Positions 20,635 to 27,821 of a stretch of DNA of 64,000 nucleotides are shown here, piece after piece. The DNA is taken from assembly GCA_016702745.1 (NCBI GenBank), contig JADJDJ010000002.1:1-64000 (forward strand). The letters run 5' to 3'. Under the pieces are notes generated by a model. It did not search any database. It was not told the origin of the DNA and was given only the letters and a program-made list of their open reading frames with translations. Numbering within the stretch: the first letter of the stretch is position 1; the number at the start of each line of letters is the position of its first letter. This stretch comes from Chitinophagaceae bacterium (lineage in GTDB: Bacteria > Bacteroidota > Bacteroidia > Chitinophagales > Chitinophagaceae). The position numbers and the translations under genes are program-made.

Positions 20635-21093
20635 GCAATGACGCAAAGGCACGCTAAGAAATCCATCGCCCCAATACTATTTCGAGCGAAGCGAGAAATC
20701 TTGTATTTCCCTTTCCTCTAACCAACGCCTGTCATTCCGAACGGAGTGAGGAAACTTGTATTACGGATAATGATTTTGCTTCGCTCGAAGAGTCCTTTGG
20801 ACAAAATAGAGAGAGGAACACGGATGAAACTGATTGAACAGATCTAAACGGATTTTTTCTTTGTGTGCTTTGTGCCCCTGCCTGCCGGCAGGCAGGTTTG
20901 TGGGAGAAATTTACCGCGGAGAACAAGAGAGCGCGGATTTTCCCTAAGCTCCAAACTGCCTTATTTGTACAATCCCCCCTTACCTCACCCGCAAATAGTC
21001 GCTTTTCCTGCCAGAATATCAGGGTTTCCGGCACGGCATCATTTTTACAGCCATGTTGTTGTTCATTTATTTTTTCATTTAAAAACAAACAAC
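20635..21093. repeat. Block of dispersed repeats with an inserted 20-bp palindrome
   Basis: No credible gene. Contents in order: right half of the IS110 target repeat (GCAATGACGCAAAGGCACGC); TTTCGAGCGAAGCGAGAAAT (20680-20699), a hairpin-forming unit repeated at 21620-21639; CATTCCGAACGGAGTGAGGA (20733-20752) repeated with changes at 21671; the GCTTCGCTCGAAGAGTCC unit at 20771-20806; TTACCGCGGAGAACAAGAGA near 20910. The last 120 nt precede the heat-shock gene and should hold its promoter; I cannot point to a box with confidence. Confidence 0.75.
20877..20896. repeat. Perfect 20-bp palindrome CCTGCCTGCCGGCAGGCAGG, copy 1
   Basis: Inserted exactly inside a repeat: the uninterrupted form TTTGTGCCTTTGTGGGAGAA exists at 19306-19325, while here the same sequence is split after TTTGTGCC by the 20-mer. 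An identical 20-mer sits at 21951-21970 in a different target. Confidence 0.9.
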
Positions 21094-21507
21094 ATGTACT
21101 ACAATCAGTCATGTGGACAAAGGTCCGACGCCGCAAAAGGCAACAATTACGGAAATGCTGCGAGAGCAGGATTCATCCGCTCCATGCAAAGGGCAGCTGT
21201 GAACATTTACAAAACAGAAAACAGTTTTGAAATGCTCGTCTTCGCGCCCGGTCGCATCAAAGAACATTTTCACCTTGATGTGAATGGAAATGAACTAACC
21301 ATTTCCTACACACCACCTACCGATTTCCCAAGGCCTGAATGGGTGCTAAGGGAATACAGCCGTGGTGGATTTACCCGGACATTCAGCCTGGATGAGTCCA
21401 TCGACAAAACCAACATCAGCGCGAAATATACTGATGGAGTATTGCAGGTGAGCCTGCCATTACTCGCGGGGAAAGAAGAGGTGAAAAAAGAAATCGTGAT
21501 TAATTAA
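21094..21507 (+). CDS. Small heat-shock protein (Hsp20/alpha-crystallin family)
   Basis: The start MYYNQSCGQR at 21094 is preferred; the longer in-frame extension from 20863 is translated repeat DNA. The 137-aa product has a short glycine/asparagine N-terminus, then an alpha-crystallin domain: VNIYKTENSFEMLVFAPGRIKEHFHLDVNGNELTISY with the strand order of the fold, and a C-terminal GVLQVSLPLLAGKEE containing the A-x-x-x-G-V-L-type motif as KYTDGVLQVSLP. It acts as an ATP-independent holdase in the cytoplasm. It stands alone between repeat blocks, with no partner chaperone nearby. Confidence 0.9.
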   Translation: MYYNQSCGQRSDAAKGNNYGNAARAGFIRSMQRAAVNIYKTENSFEMLVFAPGRIKEHFHLDVNGNELTISYTPPTDFPRPEWVLREYSRGGFTRTFSLDESIDKTNISAKYTDGVLQVSLPLLAGKEEVKKEIVIN

Positions 21508-22145
21508 GGGGACTCACCGCGGAGACGCAGAGAACGCAGAGAGAGATTTAAACGCGAGGGCGCGAAGAGGAATCAAAAGAAACCTCTTTGCGTCCTTTTT
21601 TTTACAATGGGACATCCTATTTCGAGCGAAGCGAGAAATCTTGTATATTTTTCTCTCTACCCACAGCATGTCATTCCAAACGAAGTGAGGAAACTTGTAC
21701 TACGGGTATTGATTTTTGCTACGCAAAATTACATTTCACCGCAGAGACGCAGAGGACGCAGAGGATATGCGAAGAGAGATTTAAGAGGATTTTCTTGGCG
21801 CCCTTTGCGATCTTTGCGGGAGATAATTTTTACGGATATTGATTTTTGCTTCGCTCGAAGAGTCCTTTGGACAAAATAAATAGGAACGCGGACGCCGTCG
21901 GCCAAAGCCTATGGCGTCGGACGATAAAACGGATTGAACGGATCTAAACGCCTGCCTGCCGGCAGGCAGGGATTTTTCTCCGCGTTCTCTGCGTCTCCGC
22001 GGTAAAATCTCTCTTTGTGTGCTTAGTGCCTTTGTGGGAAAAAATTTTACGGATTTCCCTCCGCGTTCTCTGCGTCTCTGCGGTAAAATCTCTTTGTGTT
22101 TCCTTTGTGTGCTTTGTGTTTTTGTGGGATAAATTATCACGGATT
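21508..22145. repeat. 638-nt block of dispersed repeats in both orientations
   Basis: No credible gene. It contains CACCGCGGAGACGCAGAGAA (21514), TTTCGAGCGAAGCGAGAAAT (21620), CATTCCAAACGAAGTGAGGA (21671), CACCGCAGAGACGCAGAGGA (21737), the GCTTCGCTCGAAGAGTCC unit (21841-21877), a 32-nt GC-rich insert (21893-21924), the 20-bp palindrome (21951-21970), then two inverted copies of the first word (CCGCGTTCTCTGCGTCTCCG at 21980 and CCGCGTTCTCTGCGTCTCTG at 22062). Direct and inverted copies can pair into long hairpins. Confidence 0.8.
21951..21970. repeat. Perfect 20-bp palindrome CCTGCCTGCCGGCAGGCAGG, copy 2
   Basis: Inserted in GATCTAAACG/GATTTTTCT; the uninterrupted form GATCTAAACGGATTTT exists at 19162-19177. 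No clear target duplication is seen. Confidence 0.9.
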
Positions 22146-22643
22146 TCAGCGGCAAAGCTCTTGTATCAGGCTCTTGTGCCTTGGGTAGAGATTGCAGAGC
22201 ATTTCGGCGGTAGCCAGTTCAAAATCGGCAAAATCAAAACCGGGTGCCACGGTGCAGCCGACAAAGCAGAACTTACTTTCTTTGGCAGGGCGGCTGGCAA
22301 ACCAGCAATTGGCCGGTACTACATATTGAAAAAGCTGGCCGCGACTGCTGTCCTGCCCCAGGGTCACAATTGTCAATTGCCTATCAGTACCGATTATAAA
22401 TACTTCCAACGGATCACCCTGATAAAAATGCCAGCACTCATCACTTTTGATCCGGTGAAAAGCGGAAAAATTGCCCTGCTCCAGTAAAAAATAAATAGCG
22501 GTTGAAAATAAACGGTCTCCGGTAAAGCGTTCAGGCAATGCAGCAGCGGGAATGCTTTCGGTGCTTCTGTAGCTCTGCGCATACCAGCCTCCTTCGGGGT
22601 GGGGTTGGAGGTTGTAGTGGGAGATTATATCTGGAATGGTCAT
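22146..22643 (-). CDS. Cupin_5 (DUF985) family protein
   Basis: The start MTIPDIISHY at 22643 gives a 165-aa protein of usual family length; the upstream extension from 22721 is discarded. Features of the DUF985 cupin family are HPEGGWYAQSYRS near the N-terminus, AIYFLLEQGNFSAFHRIKSDECWHFYQGDPLEVFII in the middle and FVGCTVAPGFDFADFELA towards the end. The family is a single cupin barrel with conserved His and Glu; enzymatic function is not established in general. The gene stands alone between repeats. Confidence 0.88.
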   Translation of the reverse strand: MTIPDIISHYNLQPHPEGGWYAQSYRSTESIPAAALPERFTGDRLFSTAIYFLLEQGNFSAFHRIKSDECWHFYQGDPLEVFIIGTDRQLTIVTLGQDSSRGQLFQYVVPANCWFASRPAKESKFCFVGCTVAPGFDFADFELATAEMLCNLYPRHKSLIQELCR

Positions 22644-22745
22644 GGGTAAAGATAAGTTAGTCCGGAAGTCGGAAAGTCCGGAAGTCCGAAAGAAGGTGGG
22701 TTGAAACTTCGTAGTTATCATACTATTAATCGTCGGTTCTTACTT

Positions 22746-23073
<328 letters not shown>

Positions 23074-23757
23074 CTACTCTTTATCTCTAAAAAACGTATC
23101 CCCCTTAATCAACCACGAAAACCCAAAAGCCAGTAATGCAATCGTCTCCAGTGTAAACGTAGGTTTCAGGAAACGGATTTTCCGATAGAGATCAACCGGC
23201 AACCAATAAATACCGATGATCCCTACTATACAAACCACGATTACCCAACCACAGATTTTATAAATATTATTCCGGGTTCTTTTGGCAACAGAGGGGCGGC
23301 CGGGCTTGTTGGTCTTGGTGAATTGTACCAGCGAGAAATAAGCAAAACTGGAAAAAAGAAGTGCAGCTGAAATATAATGAATGGCATTGGAGACATTGCT
23401 TTCCAGTTGCGACATCCGGATACAGCTGGTGCTGGTATACTCTCCAAAATTTGTTGGAAAGATTGCTACCAGGAGGGCAAAGGATCCTGCAATTTTGGCG
23501 GTCACTTTATCTCCTTTATCATGCCCGTTATAAGAAAAAAGAAAAAGCGATACAGCGCAAAGTGTGCCAACAAAAAGATTCCCCAGATCGGTATAATAAA
23601 AATGACTGATGGATGGCGGGAAATCACAGCCGGCATCGAAAATAAAAAAACCAATCAATAAAGCGACTGGTAATGCCATTCCCAGTATCCCTACCGCTTT
23701 TCGGAGGGTGAGATAGGAAATGACAAGCGATTGGTTATGATCAGGTGAATTTGCCAT
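23074..23757 (-). CDS. Six-TM membrane protein, DUF998-like
   Basis: The start MANSPDHNQSLVISYLTLRK at 23757 gives 227 aa. Hydrophobic segments: VGILGMALPVALLIGFFIF, LFVGTLCAVSLFLFSY, IAGSFALLVAIFPTNFG, AIHYISAALLFSSFAYFSLV, IYKICGWVIVVCIVGIIGIYWL and LETIALLAFGFSWLIKG. The order, the SHFYYTDLGNLFVGTL segment and the NAIHYISA motif are like DUF998-type membrane proteins, whose role is not known. No enzymatic motif is visible. Transcribed away from the small plus-strand gene at 23839. Confidence 0.7.
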   Translation of the reverse strand: MANSPDHNQSLVISYLTLRKAVGILGMALPVALLIGFFIFDAGCDFPPSISHFYYTDLGNLFVGTLCAVSLFLFSYNGHDKGDKVTAKIAGSFALLVAIFPTNFGEYTSTSCIRMSQLESNVSNAIHYISAALLFSSFAYFSLVQFTKTNKPGRPSVAKRTRNNIYKICGWVIVVCIVGIIGIYWLPVDLYRKIRFLKPTFTLETIALLAFGFSWLIKGDTFFRDKE

Positions 23758-23838
23758 AGTACCTAAATATAGTTTTTTCAAACGTTTTGAACCTTTTATT
23801 TAATATGGTTTATGGACAATTAATCGGTATATTCAGTA

Positions 23839-24009
23839 ATGCAAACATCCGGACTCATACTAGTTATTTTAGCCGTTGTGGTTATTTTGTTTTTTATTCT
23901 TCGCCAGAATTTTAAAGACAAAAAGAAACTAACCAACCAATTGAACCAGGATTACCGGAAAACAAAAGACGAAGAAGGAGATATCGATATTGATGAAATA
24001 AAGCACTAA
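23839..24009 (+). CDS. 56-aa single-pass membrane protein
   Basis: Short frame: an N-terminal hydrophobic helix (SGLILVILAVVVILFFILRQ) followed by a charged cytosolic tail rich in K, E and D, ending DIDEIKH. The stop overlaps the end of the convergent DUF2784 gene by 4 nt. The N-out/C-in pattern with basic residues after the helix fits a real small membrane protein; family unknown. Confidence 0.6.
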   Translation: MQTSGLILVILAVVVILFFILRQNFKDKKKLTNQLNQDYRKTKDEEGDIDIDEIKH

Positions 24010-24395
24010 GTCTTTTGCTGCTTTCTTCTTTGCTGCCAGTCGCGGATATTCAGCCATACACTCAATACTGCACAAAGCAGAAAAATTACCAGCGTGGCTT
24101 TCTCCACCAGTTCCGTATCAAAATTCTTCCCCGTTAGTTTCAGTAATAAAAAATGAATATAGGAATGAGAGCGGTCGTGAATACCCATGGCCTCTCTTAC
24201 CTGCCAGTGCCAGTCTGTGCAAGCGCAATAGCCCCAACCAAACCAGATACCCAATATAAACCAGGAACCTGCAGTCAGCAATAAGGTAAACAAATGCCAT
24301 TTCCTGGTTTTCCGAAAAGCCCAGCCTGTCATATTAAACAGGGTAAATGCTGTATGAAAAACAATAAAGAAAATATTGAGAAAGGGCAGCCACAT
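24006..24395 (-). CDS. DUF2784 family membrane protein
   Basis: The 129-aa protein has three to four hydrophobic segments (FLNIFFIVFHTAFTLFNMTGW, HLFTLLLTAGSWFILGIWFGW, LVIFLLCAVLSVWLNI). The central GWGYCACTDWHWQVREAMG, with two cysteines and a Trp-rich stretch, and the SYIHFLLLKLTG segment are typical of DUF2784. The function of the family is unknown. Convergent with the 56-aa gene. Confidence 0.8.
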   Translation of the reverse strand: MWLPFLNIFFIVFHTAFTLFNMTGWAFRKTRKWHLFTLLLTAGSWFILGIWFGWGYCACTDWHWQVREAMGIHDRSHSYIHFLLLKLTGKNFDTELVEKATLVIFLLCAVLSVWLNIRDWQQRRKQQKT

Positions 24396-24478
24396 ACTCC
24401 AAGATACAAAGAAGAAACAATCTCAAGATCCTGATCGATATATTCACTTCAAAAGAACTACTAAATTATTGAAACTAA

Positions 24479-25110
24479 ATTCGTGTATTCGTGGCAAAAA
24501 ATCATTCGCCACTAATTCACGAATAAATACATACTTATTTAATTATAATTAATACGCCTGAACCGGAAATTTTGTGGCCTGGGTATTTCCAAAAAAAATT
24601 TAATTACCCATGAAAAACATTCGTGAATTCGTGGCAAAAATGTTCGCCACGAATTAACGAATAAATAAATACTCATTTAATTGTAATTCGCCTTTACCGG
24701 TATTTCTGCTCGGGTATTGAAAAATAATTCGTGTATTCGTGACAAAAAATCATTCGCCACTAATTCACGAATAAATACATACTTATTTAATTATAATTAA
24801 TACGCCTGAACCGGAAATTTTGTGACCCGGGTATTTCCAAAAAATTAAATTACCCATAAAAAACATTCGTGAATTCGTGTCAAAAATGTTCTCCACGAAT
24901 TAATGAATAAATACTCATTTAATTGTAATTCACCTTTACCGGTATTTCTTCTCTGATATTGAAAAATAATTCGTATATTCGTGACAAAAATTGTTCCCAC
25001 AAATTCACGAATAAATACAAATTTGTACGATAGTAGCCCTTATTTCTGAACCGGAGTATTTTGTTGCCCAGAAATTGAAAGGAAAAAACATTCATGCGTT
25101 AGTGATAAAA
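24479..25110. repeat. Tandem higher-order repeat (TTCGTGAATTCGTGGCAAAA units)
   Basis: The 820-nt space before the amidase gene is filled by about six diverged units starting near 24479, 24619, 24726, 24864, 24968 and 25089. Spacings alternate (140, 107, 138, 104, 121), so the true period is an A+B pair of about 246 nt. Each unit opens with TTCGTGTATTCGTG or TTCGTGAATTCGTG and soon has its near-complement (GCCACGAATTAACGAA), so each can form a hairpin. Similarity decays to the right. No reading frame. Confidence 0.9.
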
Positions 25111-25216
25111 AAATCATTTTTGACTTTTGCAAAAACTTTGAGCAGTACCTCTATTTAATCTTACCTGCATTTATCACCCTGAATACTTTCTAATCGAATT
25201 TGTAACTTACATTACT

Positions 25217-25813
25217 ATGCCTAAATTTCAACTACCCCTTTTTATTCTTGCACTTATTTTACTTTCGGGTTGTCACTCATCCCGAAACGCAGCAAACAAG
25301 AATAATCCTGTTATTATCCCCCGCGTAAGTTGGAATGCTGCTGCGCCTAAACCATTTGCCACACATGTACCTGTGCGGATCACGGTTCACCATGAGGGCA
25401 CCAAATTACTTGCCACTGATGATGCGGTGCGAAAGATCAAGGGCATTCAGACCTGGGGAATGGGACCCGACCGCAAATGGGCAGATGTTCCCTATCATTT
25501 TTTTATTGCCCCGGATGGTAAAATCTACCAGGGAAGAGATATCAATACCGTAGGTGAAACAAATACTGAATACAATCCTGCCGGACACCTGCTGATCTGT
25601 TGCCTCGGCAATTATGAAGAATACGAAGTACCGGAAGCGCAATTGCAATCCCTGATTCAATTGATTGCCTGGTGCAGCAAGACCTACAAAATTCCTGCAT
25701 CAACACTGGCCACCCACCGGGATTATTCCAAACAAACCACCTGTCCGGGGAAGAATTTGTACAAGTATTTTGAAAGCGGGGTGATTAAAGAAGGGGTAAG
25801 GAAGATTTTGTGA
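25217..25813 (+). CDS. N-acetylmuramoyl-L-alanine amidase (Amidase_2/PGRP) lipoprotein
   Basis: Signal peptide with lipobox (LILLSGC, Cys19), so probably anchored to a membrane in the periplasm. The 198-aa protein is one Amidase_2 domain: VRITVHHEGTK supplies the first zinc histidine, YHFFIAPDGKIYQGRD is the classic substrate-groove motif, THRDY gives the second histidine and TTCPG the cysteine ligand. It cleaves the bond between MurNAc and L-Ala in peptidoglycan or its fragments. A dipeptide epimerase for L-Ala-D-Glu lies 0.85 kb downstream, which fits a peptidoglycan recycling theme. Confidence 0.9.
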   Translation: MPKFQLPLFILALILLSGCHSSRNAANKNNPVIIPRVSWNAAAPKPFATHVPVRITVHHEGTKLLATDDAVRKIKGIQTWGMGPDRKWADVPYHFFIAPDGKIYQGRDINTVGETNTEYNPAGHLLICCLGNYEEYEVPEAQLQSLIQLIAWCSKTYKIPASTLATHRDYSKQTTCPGKNLYKYFESGVIKEGVRKIL

Positions 25814-26004
25814 ATTGAAAATTGAAAGTGGAAAATTGAAAGTGAACAGATGAACAATTGAACAAAAGAGTGAAGAATGATGAATTTTAAAACCCCTACT
25901 AGCCAAACCCCACTAACCCCCCATACTTCGACAAGCTCAGTATGACAAGGCAGACCCCACTAGCCGATCCCCACTAGCCACTCGCCACTAGCCACTAGCC
26001 TACA
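25814..26004. repeat. Spacer with CACTAGCC heptamer run and CTTCGACAAGCTCAGTATGA repeat
   Basis: No gene. Poly-adapted words such as GAAAATTGAAAGTG, then degenerate CCACTAGCC units (25897-26001) with CTTCGACAAGCTCAGTATGA (25927-25946) embedded. The run touches the end of the minus-strand lipoprotein gene. Confidence 0.7.
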
Positions 26005-26538
26005 TTACAATTTAATATCAAACCTCCCTTCCGTTACTGATATCGTTTGAGCCGCATTGATATCATTCTCCGCATTAAACTGAAATGTTCCGGAAACAAT
26101 TCCCGCTACTGTGTCCAGCTTTGTGATAGTAATTGAACCTGTCTGTGCGGCAGAAGTGATCCACTCATCCAGGGGAGTTAAGCGGCGTTTGACATGATAA
26201 GCATAACTGGTGGGTCCACCGGGATAACTGGTATTGGTATTCATCAGGTAGGTACCCGTTCCTGTTACATTATAAATTTTCAGCTCAAATTCTGTTTCCG
26301 TGGGGGTGGAAGCAAAATTTTGGGCCGTGATCACCAGCATGGTACCGAGCAAACGGGCTTTGAGCAAATCACTGTCGGGAATACCTGCAAAACCCTGGGG
26401 AATCCAGTTTTCTCCATTAATCTTTAATCCAAATGTGTTTGCCCCCGTTTGGGTGGCTGCCGGGAGTTCCTTGATCTCCTTTTTCTTACAGGAAATCAAC
26501 AGGCTGACAACAAATAAACCAAGGAGTGCTTTTTTCAT
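26005..26538 (-). CDS. Lipoprotein of unknown function (DUF6252-like)
   Basis: The start MKKALLGLFVVSLLISCKKK at 26538 gives a lipobox (LISC) and a 177-aa lipoprotein. The mature part is beta-rich: FGLKINGENWIPQGF, TMLVITAQNF, FELKIYNVTGTGTYLMN and IVSGTFQFNAENDINAAQTISVTEGRFDIKL. This matches the small single-domain lipoproteins of Bacteroidota annotated as DUF6252-like; function unknown. The longer frame from 26595 has no signal peptide and is rejected. Confidence 0.75.
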   Translation of the reverse strand: MKKALLGLFVVSLLISCKKKEIKELPAATQTGANTFGLKINGENWIPQGFAGIPDSDLLKARLLGTMLVITAQNFASTPTETEFELKIYNVTGTGTYLMNTNTSYPGGPTSYAYHVKRRLTPLDEWITSAAQTGSITITKLDTVAGIVSGTFQFNAENDINAAQTISVTEGRFDIKL

Positions 26539-26664
26539 AAATAGTGGATGATGCTCAATAACGGGAATTCCGGTGATTTTGGTATGATTATGCATAAATC
26601 GTGCTAATTTTTAAAGACGCATCAACCCCCAGCCTTTCTATCTTTACAGCCTTCAAATTGTACT

Positions 26665-27777
26665 ATGAGCCAGCAGATCATCAAAAAAGTTGAATTATAC
26701 CGTTTATCCGTTCCCCTGATCGAGCCTTTCAGCACCTCACTCGGCACTGAATATGCCGCAGAGAATGTGCTGGTCAGACTATTTACGGAAGAAGGACTGA
26801 TCGGTTTTGGAGAATGCAGTCCCTATATGCCCATCAATGGAGAAAGCCAGGATACCTGTTTTATTGTAGGCCAGTATTTTGCCAAAGCCCTGATCGGCCG
26901 GGATGCCCAGGATATCGAAGGGAATATTGCGCTGATGGACGGAATCATTTATGGTAATACCAGTATCAAAAGTGCCTTTGATATTGCCTTCTACGATATT
27001 GCTGCACAAAATGCAGACAGACCGCTTTATGCTTTCCTGGGAGGAGATAAGACTAAAACCATCATTACCGATTATACGGTCAGTGTAGGTGATCCAGATA
27101 AAATGGCTGCTGATGCAGTAAAAATCAAAGAAAGAGGTTTTCCCGCGATCAAAGTAAAACTGGGCAAAGGCGGATTACAGGATGTAGAACGTATTCGCGC
27201 CATTCGGGCAGCAGTAGGTAATGAAATCCCGCTCCGGATAGATGCCAACCAGGGATGGAAAGTGAATGAAGCCATCGAAACCCTGAACGCGCTGGCTCCA
27301 TTTAATATACAGCATTGCGAGGAACCCATTGCCCGCTGGAAATACCTGAAGCTGAAAAAAGTGAAAAAGAATTCACCTATCCCCATCATGGCGGATGAAA
27401 GTTGCAGTGATGCTCATGATGCAGAAAGATTGATCGAACTGAATGCCTGCGATTATTTCAATATCAAGATCGGCAAGGCCGGTGGTATTTTTAATGCCTT
27501 ACAAATTGTAAAACTGGCCGAAGCAGCCGGTATCCATCTGCAGGTGGGTGCCATGCTGGAATCAAGGATTGCCATGACCGCCTTCGCTCATTTCGCACTT
27601 TGCAGTCCGCTGATTGAACATTATGATTTTGATACGGCCCTGATGTTTAAAGAAGATCCCGTAAGCGGTGGTATCATTTATAAAGATGGCGGCGTGGTGG
27701 AAGTACCGGATACTCCCGGACTGGGCGCAACCGTCAGTGATGACAAACTGGCAATGATGGAGAAAGTGACTTTCTGA
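26665..27777 (+). CDS. Dipeptide epimerase (L-Ala-D/L-Glu epimerase type, enolase superfamily)
   Basis: The 370-aa protein has the N-terminal capping domain and the (beta/alpha)7-beta barrel of the muconate-lactonizing subgroup. The catalytic KVK motif is in AIKVKLGKG (about 162), the metal ligands are in RIDANQGW, HCEEPI and MADES, and the second lysine is in FNIKIGKAGG (about 268). It inverts the second residue of dipeptides such as L-Ala-D-Glu from peptidoglycan; substrate specificity can vary between members. A likely promoter word TATCTTTA lies about 27 nt before the ATG. The neighbour amidase supports a recycling role. Confidence 0.9.
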   Translation: MSQQIIKKVELYRLSVPLIEPFSTSLGTEYAAENVLVRLFTEEGLIGFGECSPYMPINGESQDTCFIVGQYFAKALIGRDAQDIEGNIALMDGIIYGNTSIKSAFDIAFYDIAAQNADRPLYAFLGGDKTKTIITDYTVSVGDPDKMAADAVKIKERGFPAIKVKLGKGGLQDVERIRAIRAAVGNEIPLRIDANQGWKVNEAIETLNALAPFNIQHCEEPIARWKYLKLKKVKKNSPIPIMADESCSDAHDAERLIELNACDYFNIKIGKAGGIFNALQIVKLAEAAGIHLQVGAMLESRIAMTAFAHFALCSPLIEHYDFDTALMFKEDPVSGGIIYKDGGVVEVPDTPGLGATVSDDKLAMMEKVTF

Positions 27778-27821
27778 GATGATTAAACACCAACGGGTAG
27801 ATTAATTGTGATCCCTGCCTG

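Noticed and set aside
20732..22487. Several 70-214 codon frames within the repeat blocks around the heat-shock gene
   Set aside because: They are translations of dispersed repeats (for example LPAGRQV from the 20-bp palindrome) with no protein family features.
24479..25110. Possible CRISPR array because of regular repeats
   Set aside because: Units are 105-140 nt, diverged along their whole length, with no unique spacers of constant size and no cas genes.
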